Assembly: GCA_964346545.1 (NCBI GenBank)
Contig: CAYFVR010000162.1
Coordinates: 1 to 11,190, forward strand
Direction of reading: 5' to 3'
DNA: 11,190 nucleotides
DNA from: CAYFVR01 sp964346545
GTDB taxonomy: Bacteria; Desulfobacterota; Desulfobacteria; Desulfobacterales; Desulfococcaceae
Part shown: positions 6,673 to 11,190 of the stretch, piece by piece
How positions within the stretch are numbered: the first letter of the stretch is position 1
Layout: every line of letters starts with the position of its first letter
Position numbers and translations under genes: made by a program
The notes under the pieces: model-generated
Databases searched by the model: none
The model's input: the letters and a program-made list of their open reading frames with translations, nothing else
Told to the model about the DNA's origin: nothing

Positions 6673-6709
6673 GATACGAAACGGAGCCTTGAAAGAAGCG
6701 GAAAATGGA

Positions 6710-8590
6710 TTACGCCGCGGGAACCTCGATCCGCTCGCCCAGTTTTTCCAACGCCGTCGATTCCTCGTTTTCGCCCAAGATTTCCGCGCCCGGCCGTCCC
6801 TCCGCGTCCCAGCCCATGTCCGCGTAAAAATCCGAGAGCATTTGCTGGAACGCCTCGGCGGTGAGCGGCTGGTCCGGGGCGTCCAGAAAGAAGGCGGGGA
6901 GGCGGTCCATTTCCGGTTCCAAGCCGTGGCGCAGATTGAACCGCCGTTCCAGCGCCGCCAGCCGGGTTCCGGCGGCCATCAGCTCTTGGGCGGAAAGGTT
7001 TTCCCAGCCGGTGACGGCGGCGGCCAGCTCCGCCTCGTGGACCAGGTCGAAGGCGCCCACCAGGGAAAGGGTCGGCACCTTGCAGAGCCCCAGGCTGTCG
7101 ATGATCCCGTTGACCCGAACGGCCCGGGCCACCAACCGGCCCTTGCCCTCCGGGGAGGTGGGCGCCACCGCGTTGGGACTGCCAAATTCCCGGGCGGCCT
7201 TTTCCGGGGACCAGCGTTTTTCCAGGGAGGCGTAGACGTTGTTGTAGTCTCCGCCCCGGCTGGAGACGGCGTATCCCAGGGCCGTGCCGAGCATTCCGGC
7301 GGGATGGTAGGCGGTCAGCTCCAGCCCCTTGACGTGGGCCGCGTGATCTTCCGCCCCGCGCCCGATGACCGCCGCCGCCGTCCGCACGCCCCGGGCCAGC
7401 AGTCCGCCCAGCCCTTCTCCGGCCGCCATTTGCCGGATCAGCGCCTCCATGGTTTCCCCGTTCCCCCAGGAGAGGTCGAGCCCGCACGCCTCCGCCGCCG
7501 TGAGAATGCCGCGCTCGTGCAGGTCCATGGCGAAGGCGATCCCGTTGGCCGCCGAGATGGAATCCAGCCCCAGGCGGGAACAGAGATTGTCCAAAAAGAG
7601 CAAGGTCTGCATGTCGTCCAGGCCGCATTTGGCCCCCAGGTTGATCATCGGCTCGAACTCCGGCCGGTGGACCGTTTTCCCCTTGAGGCGACCTTCCGTG
7701 AACGCGAGCACCGCCTTGCAGTGGACCGGGCAGCGGAAGCAGCTTCGGGAACGGACGATGTTTTTTTCCAACTGGCGGCCGTCGATGCGGTCCACCCCGG
7801 GGAACTGCCGCTCCCGGTAGTACCGGGCGCCCGTCACGCCGGAGTCCTCCGCCCATTTCACGTAGCCCGCCCCGCCGACCTTGGAGAAAATTTTGTAATC
7901 CGGTGAATCCAGCACCCGGGCCATGAAGCGGTCCACCGCGGCCTTGAGCGCTTCCGGTCGAGCCGGAACCGGGGCTTGTTTTCCCCGCCGAACCACGATG
8001 GCCTTGAGCCGCTTGGACCCCATGACCGCGCCCATGCCGGTCCGTCCGGCGGCGTGATCTTGGTCGGTGACGATGCAGGCCATGGGCGCCCGGTTTTCCC
8101 CGGCCGGTCCGATGACCAGCACCTTGACCTTTTCCCCTTCGGATTCGATCCGCTCTTGGGTTTCAAAGGTGTCCAGGCCCCACAGGTCCGCCGCGTCCCG
8201 GATTTCGGCGCCGTCCTCCCCGATTTCCAGCCGCACCGGCGAATCGGCCTGGCCTCGAATAATGACCGACTGAAAACCGCAGCTCCGCAGCCAGGCCCCG
8301 AAATGGCTGCCCACGTTGGAGCTGCCCAGCAGCCCGGTCATGGGCGAGAGCGCGTTGACGTGGAGCCGGGAGGAGGTCGGGATGGGCGATCCGGTCAGCA
8401 GGCCGCAGGAAAACAGCAACGGATTGTCCGCCGACAAGGGATCGGTTCCCGGCGACAAATGCCGATACAGCCACGCCACGTTGAACGCCCTGCCGCCAAG
8501 CCAGTTTCGGGCCATGCCCTCCGGAAAATCATAAATTGTGCAGGACCTCGAAGCGAGGTCCACCTCCAGAATGCGGCCGAGCGTGGTCAT
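6710..8590 (-). CDS. Aldehyde:ferredoxin oxidoreductase (AOR) family tungsten/molybdenum enzyme
   Basis: AOR-family proteins carry a bis-pyranopterin tungsten (or molybdenum) site and one [4Fe-4S] cluster and do low-potential redox chemistry in anaerobes, classically aldehyde to acid with ferredoxin. The 626-residue chain shows the N-terminal pterin domain (GGRAFN at 32-37, AAGRTGMGAVMGSKRLKAI at 180-198) and the cluster motif CFRCPVHC (Cys284, Cys287, Cys291) with the distant fourth Cys503 in DSLGLCKVP. EFEPMINLGA (311-320) matches the region of the conserved active-site acid, and SSRGGDYNNVY (443-453) replaces the more usual RGGDH-type loop, suggesting a subgroup with its own substrate. The start at 8590 has AAGGGGG four bases upstream; the ATG at 8605 has no ribosome site. 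It begins 25 bases after the lyase stop, so the two are cotranscribed. Because the lyase should yield urocanate, the AOR partner may act on urocanate or a derivative, but this is not established. Confidence 0.93.
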   Translation of the reverse strand: MTTLGRILEVDLASRSCTIYDFPEGMARNWLGGRAFNVAWLYRHLSPGTDPLSADNPLLFSCGLLTGSPIPTSSRLHVNALSPMTGLLGSSNVGSHFGAWLRSCGFQSVIIRGQADSPVRLEIGEDGAEIRDAADLWGLDTFETQERIESEGEKVKVLVIGPAGENRAPMACIVTDQDHAAGRTGMGAVMGSKRLKAIVVRRGKQAPVPARPEALKAAVDRFMARVLDSPDYKIFSKVGGAGYVKWAEDSGVTGARYYRERQFPGVDRIDGRQLEKNIVRSRSCFRCPVHCKAVLAFTEGRLKGKTVHRPEFEPMINLGAKCGLDDMQTLLFLDNLCSRLGLDSISAANGIAFAMDLHERGILTAAEACGLDLSWGNGETMEALIRQMAAGEGLGGLLARGVRTAAAVIGRGAEDHAAHVKGLELTAYHPAGMLGTALGYAVSSRGGDYNNVYASLEKRWSPEKAAREFGSPNAVAPTSPEGKGRLVARAVRVNGIIDSLGLCKVPTLSLVGAFDLVHEAELAAAVTGWENLSAQELMAAGTRLAALERRFNLRHGLEPEMDRLPAFFLDAPDQPLTAEAFQQMLSDFYADMGWDAEGRPGAEILGENEESTALEKLGERIEVPAA

Positions 8591-8615
8591 CTTTCCCCCT
8601 TGCATTTCATTTTCG

Positions 8616-10169
8616 TCAATACAACGCCCCCACCACCGCCTCCACGGCGGCCGTCAGTTTTCCGGATCGAAACAGTTCTTTGACGGCGGCGATGTCCGGC
8701 GCCAAAAACCGGTCGGTTTCCAGATGGGGGACCACCTCGCGGATGGCGCGGTAGGCTTCGATTGTCCCCTCGCCGGGCTTCAGGTTGGTGAAAAGGTCCA
8801 GCCCCTGGGCGGCGCAGAGCAATTCGATGGCCAGCACATCTTCGGCGTTGGCCACGATGTCCCGGGCCTTGCGGGCGGCGATGGTGCCCATGGAGACGTG
8901 ATCCTCCTTGTTGGCCGAGGTGGGGATGGAGTCCACCGAGGCGGGATGGGCCAGCACCTTGTTTTCCGAGACCAGGGCGGCGGCGGTGTATTGGGCGATC
9001 ATCAGGCCGGAATTTAGACCGCCCTCCCCCACCAAAAAGGCCGGCAGGCCGCTGAGCATGGGGTTGACCAGCCGCTCCACCCGCCGCTCCGAAATGTTGG
9101 CCAGCTCCGCCACGGCGATGCCCAAAAAATCCATGACCATGGCCACCGGCTGGCCGTGGAAATTGCCGCCGAGCAAAAAATCTTCCTCCTCGTGGAAAAA
9201 CAGCGGATTGTTGGTGGACGAATTCATTTCCGTCTCGACGACGCCTCGGGCGTACTGGATGGTGTCGTGGCTCGCGCCGTGGACCTGGGGCGAACAGCGC
9301 AGGGTGTAGGCGTCCTGGACCCGGGAGCAGTCCTTGTGGGAGGAGATGATTTCGCTGTCGGCGGTCATCCGGAGCATATTGTCGGCCGCGGCGGCCTGGC
9401 CGGGATGGGGGCGGACCCGCTGGATGCGCGGATTGAATTCGGTCTGGCTGCCCATGAGCACTTCCAGGCTCATGGCGGCGGCGACGTCGGTGATTTTGCA
9501 CAGTCGATCCGCGTCGTGGACGGCCAATCCGCCAATTCCGGTCATGGCCTGGGTGCCGTTGATGAGCGCCAGCCCTTCCGCCGACTCCAGCCGGATCGGG
9601 GACAGCCCGGCGGATCGCAGCGCCTCGGCCCCGCCCATGCGCCGTCCCTGGTAGACCGCCTCGCCCTCTCCGATGAGGACCAACCCCAAGTGGGCCATGG
9701 GCACCAGATCGCCGGAAGCGCCCACCGATCCTTTTTCCGGAATCACGGGATGGACCCCGGCGTTGAGCATGTCGATGAGCAATTGGAATGTCTCCATCCG
9801 AATTCCGGAATGGCCCCGGGCCATGTCCTTGATCCGCAGCGCCAACATCGCCCGGGTGGCGTCCTCCGGCAGAATGGGGCCGACCCCCGCCGAATGGCTC
9901 CGCAGGATGTTGTGCTGAAGCGTTCGCGTGTCGGATCGGGAGATGGTGACCGTGCTCAACGCTCCGAAGCCGGTGGTCACGCCGTAGATCACCCGCTCCT
10001 CTTCCACCCATCGGTCGATGAGCTTTCGGGTTTCCACGATGCGGGTCTCCGCCTCGGGTTCCACGACCACCGCCGCGTTGTGCCGGGCGATGGCGGCCAA
10101 ATCATCCAGCGTCATGCCGTCGATGCCGATGCGAATCGGGTCCACGCGGGGTTCCTTTCGGGTTTTCAT
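8616..10169 (-). CDS. hutH: Histidine ammonia-lyase (histidase)
   Basis: The enzyme eliminates ammonia from L-histidine to give urocanate, using the MIO electrophile formed from an Ala-Ser-Gly triad. The triad is A151-S152-G153 in EKGSVGASGDLVPMAH. Compared from memory with Pseudomonas putida HutH, all main active-site positions are kept with constant offset: Tyr62 (YGVTTGFG), Ser91-His92 (the histidine-selective SH pair, where tyrosine and phenylalanine lyases carry HL or FL), Asn204 (INGTQA), Gln285, Tyr288 and Arg291 (VQDAYTLRC), Phe337 (GGNFHGQP) and Glu422 (NKEDHVSM). The C-terminal half reads like the Bacillus-type HutH. It is 517 residues from the ATG at 10169. A GTG at 10145 with a better ribosome site (AAGGA, 7 bases) would give 509 residues, the usual HutH length. 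It follows the HutC-type gene by 42 bases and precedes the AOR gene by 25. A methylated histidine as natural substrate remains possible. Confidence 0.95.
   Translation of the reverse strand: MKTRKEPRVDPIRIGIDGMTLDDLAAIARHNAAVVVEPEAETRIVETRKLIDRWVEEERVIYGVTTGFGALSTVTISRSDTRTLQHNILRSHSAGVGPILPEDATRAMLALRIKDMARGHSGIRMETFQLLIDMLNAGVHPVIPEKGSVGASGDLVPMAHLGLVLIGEGEAVYQGRRMGGAEALRSAGLSPIRLESAEGLALINGTQAMTGIGGLAVHDADRLCKITDVAAAMSLEVLMGSQTEFNPRIQRVRPHPGQAAAADNMLRMTADSEIISSHKDCSRVQDAYTLRCSPQVHGASHDTIQYARGVVETEMNSSTNNPLFFHEEEDFLLGGNFHGQPVAMVMDFLGIAVAELANISERRVERLVNPMLSGLPAFLVGEGGLNSGLMIAQYTAAALVSENKVLAHPASVDSIPTSANKEDHVSMGTIAARKARDIVANAEDVLAIELLCAAQGLDLFTNLKPGEGTIEAYRAIREVVPHLETDRFLAPDIAAVKELFRSGKLTAAVEAVVGALY
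10153..10157 (-). promoter_or_regulatory. Ribosome site pointing to a GTG start for hutH at 10145
   Basis: AAGGA is followed by seven bases and GTG (10145-10143), encoding a protein that starts VDPIRIGIDG. The ATG at 10169 has only GGA five bases upstream. Both starts are in frame; the GTG reading gives the more typical HutH length. Confidence 0.45.
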
Positions 10170-10211
10170 TGAAATCCAACGCCGTTCACTTTGACGAAAA
10201 TGGTAGGCGTT

Positions 10212-10985
10212 TCAGCCGGTTTCCGAATCGGACCCCGGCGGCGCGGGCCGAAACCGCCCCCCAATTCGATATCGCGATCCCGGATGGGCGAACCGGGTCG
10301 CGGTGGTCACCGTCGGCCCCACCCAGGTTCGTCGGTGGAGAATCAGGCAGGGCTCGTCCGATCCGATGGCCAGCAACTTGCGGGTGGACCGCAGCGGCAT
10401 GACCGCCTCCAGAATGTGCTCCACTTCCGTGGTCGGCGCGATCCGCATGAGAAAATCGGCCGGGGCGATCCGCCGGAAATCCTGCTCCAGGTAGTCCGGA
10501 GCGAAATCGGGCCGCACGTATCGGTCCTCCAACTGGATGGGCGTGCCCCGGTCCCGATGAAGCACGATGGAATGAAAAACCGGTTCGCCGGGCCGCATTT
10601 CCATCTCCAAGGCCACGTCCTCCTCCGCCGCTTCCGCTCGCAGAAGATGCACCCGGGCGTCGTATTCCCCCCCGGCGAGCCGGATTTCCTCGGCGATGCT
10701 CCGGATTTCAAACAGCGGCATTTGGGGCTTGGTCCGGGCCACGAAGGTGCCCACGCCCATGATCCGAAACAGGTAGCCCTCCCCGGTCAGCTCCCGCAGG
10801 GCCCGATTCACCGTCATCCGGGAGGCGCCGAGTTGCCGGACCAGTTCCGCCTCGGACGGAAGCTGCTCCCCCGGCCCCAGGGCTCCGGAAGCGATCAGCT
10901 CCCGCACCAGCTTCTTGATCCGCCGGTAGATCGGCAGGCCCGGCTCGTTCATCGCCTTGAACTTGTCGGCAAAATCTGCGGCCAT
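10212..10985 (-). CDS. hutC: GntR-family transcriptional regulator of the HutC type (histidine-utilisation repressor)
   Basis: HutC proteins repress histidine-utilisation genes and let go of DNA when they bind urocanate. The 257-residue chain has an N-terminal winged helix (about 17-85: LPIYRRIKKLVREL, GEQLPSEAELVRQLGASRMT, VNRALRELTGEG, GVGTFVA) and a C-terminal UTRA effector domain (about 88-245). The UTRA part keeps segments typical of HutC: LFEIRSIAEEI, VFHSIVLH, IQLEDRYV, PDYLEQDF, EPCLILHRRTW, HPGSRYRIGGRF. The start at 10985 is chosen because AAAGGA sits five bases upstream and because the longer frame reaching 11189 would run through the promoter. It is the first gene of the unit, with its own operator candidate upstream, which suggests autorepression with the lyase and downstream genes under the same switch. 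Confidence 0.93.
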   Translation of the reverse strand: MAADFADKFKAMNEPGLPIYRRIKKLVRELIASGALGPGEQLPSEAELVRQLGASRMTVNRALRELTGEGYLFRIMGVGTFVARTKPQMPLFEIRSIAEEIRLAGGEYDARVHLLRAEAAEEDVALEMEMRPGEPVFHSIVLHRDRGTPIQLEDRYVRPDFAPDYLEQDFRRIAPADFLMRIAPTTEVEHILEAVMPLRSTRKLLAIGSDEPCLILHRRTWVGPTVTTATRFAHPGSRYRIGGRFRPAPPGSDSETG

Positions 10986-10990
10986 CCGTG

Positions 10991-10996
10991 TCCTTT
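10991..10996 (-). promoter_or_regulatory. Ribosome binding site that fixes the hutC-type start
   Basis: AAAGGA, then CACGG, then ATG at 10985. This excludes the 68 extra codons of the longer open frame. Confidence 0.7.
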
Positions 10997-11046
10997 CGCC
11001 GGTCGAAGGACCGGTCGCCGCCCGCCGCGACTTTTCTCTTGACAGG

Positions 11047-11066
11047 TGGTATATACAGGTATACAT
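11047..11066. promoter_or_regulatory. Candidate HutC operator
   Basis: GTATATAC (11049-11056) and GTATAC (11059-11064) are two self-complementary cores three to four bases apart. Read on the minus strand the stretch is TGTATACC TGTATATACC. Known HutC boxes centre on TGTATATACA-like palindromes (family knowledge), and this one sits just downstream of the -10 region of the minus-strand promoter, a good place for repression. Binding is not shown. Confidence 0.55.
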
Positions 11067-11068
11067 CC

Positions 11069-11108
11069 CTATCCTAAACATTGGGAAATATGTCAATAAA
11101 TTTTTTTC
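11069..11108 (-). promoter_or_regulatory. Promoter candidate for the hut-type operon
   Basis: On the minus strand a perfect TTGACA -35 (11096-11091) is preceded by an A/T-rich run (11097-11108) that could act as an UP element. The -10 is weak: GATAGG at 17 bases spacing, or TAGGAT at 14. Transcription would start near 11062, inside the operator candidate, giving a leader of about 75 bases that includes a small CCGGTC/GACCGG stem (10999-11014). Confidence 0.5.
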
Positions 11109-11190
11109 CGTTGATTCCGGCGATCCGGAAGGAACCCGGCCGGAACCGTCGGCCCGGGAGCGCCCGGCCGGCATTCGCACCTCTTTCAAT

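Noticed and set aside
6594..7856. A 420-codon minus-strand frame inside the AOR gene
   Set aside because: Low-complexity G/R/P-rich shadow of the AOR reading frame.
8587..10011. A 474-codon minus-strand frame inside the histidase gene
   Set aside because: G/R-rich shadow; histidase is complete in the other frame with all active-site motifs.
11090..11190. Plus-strand ATG with GGGA upstream, open to the window edge (starts MSINFFPLIP)
   Set aside because: Only 33 codons are visible with no recognisable motif, and it overlaps the -35 region of the operon promoter. It could be the start of a divergent gene but cannot be supported.

Overview
The window looks like a chromosomal stretch from a GC-rich, Gram-negative, probably strictly anaerobic bacterium. 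The periplasmic binding protein has a Sec signal peptide without a lipobox. There is a tungsten/molybdenum aldehyde:ferredoxin oxidoreductase family enzyme and a corrinoid-type (MttB-family) methyltransferase. The intergenic palindromic repeats are of a kind I associate with Desulfobacterota (sulfate-reducer) genomes. The taxonomic guess rests on these traits, not on a marker gene.

All six genes lie on the minus strand and read right to left as one likely transcription unit, so gene order below runs from high to low coordinates. (1) 10985-10212: a GntR/HutC-type regulator, with a TTGACA element and a GTATATAC/GTATAC operator candidate upstream (about 11047-11108). (2) 10169-8616: a histidine ammonia-lyase (HutH type) with a complete canonical active site. 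(3) 8590-6710: an aldehyde:ferredoxin oxidoreductase (AOR) family protein with its four [4Fe-4S] cysteines. (4) 6491-5046: an MttB-family methyltransferase without an amber (pyrrolysine) codon. (5) 4914-3385: a periplasmic family-5 solute-binding protein. (6) 2904-2035: a DppC-type permease. (7) From 2033 off the left edge: a single-chain double ATPase (DppD-DppF fusion), nearly complete.

Read together, the genes suggest a HutC-controlled route that imports a histidine-related compound, possibly a methylated one such as hercynine (histidine betaine), removes methyl groups with the MttB-like enzyme, eliminates the amino group with the lyase, and passes the (substituted) urocanate to the AOR-family enzyme. 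No urocanase, imidazolonepropionase or formiminoglutamate hydrolase lies in the window, and no corrinoid protein or reductive activator is seen. The pathway is an inference from gene content.

The 480-base stretch 2905-3384 has no gene. It holds a 100-N assembly gap flanked by exactly the same 55 bases on both sides, plus palindromic repeats. The expected DppB-type permease partner is missing exactly there, so the gap decides whether the transporter is complete. A second repeat-rich spacer (6492-6709) separates the AOR and MttB genes, and a strong 12-bp stem-loop lies between MttB and the binding protein.
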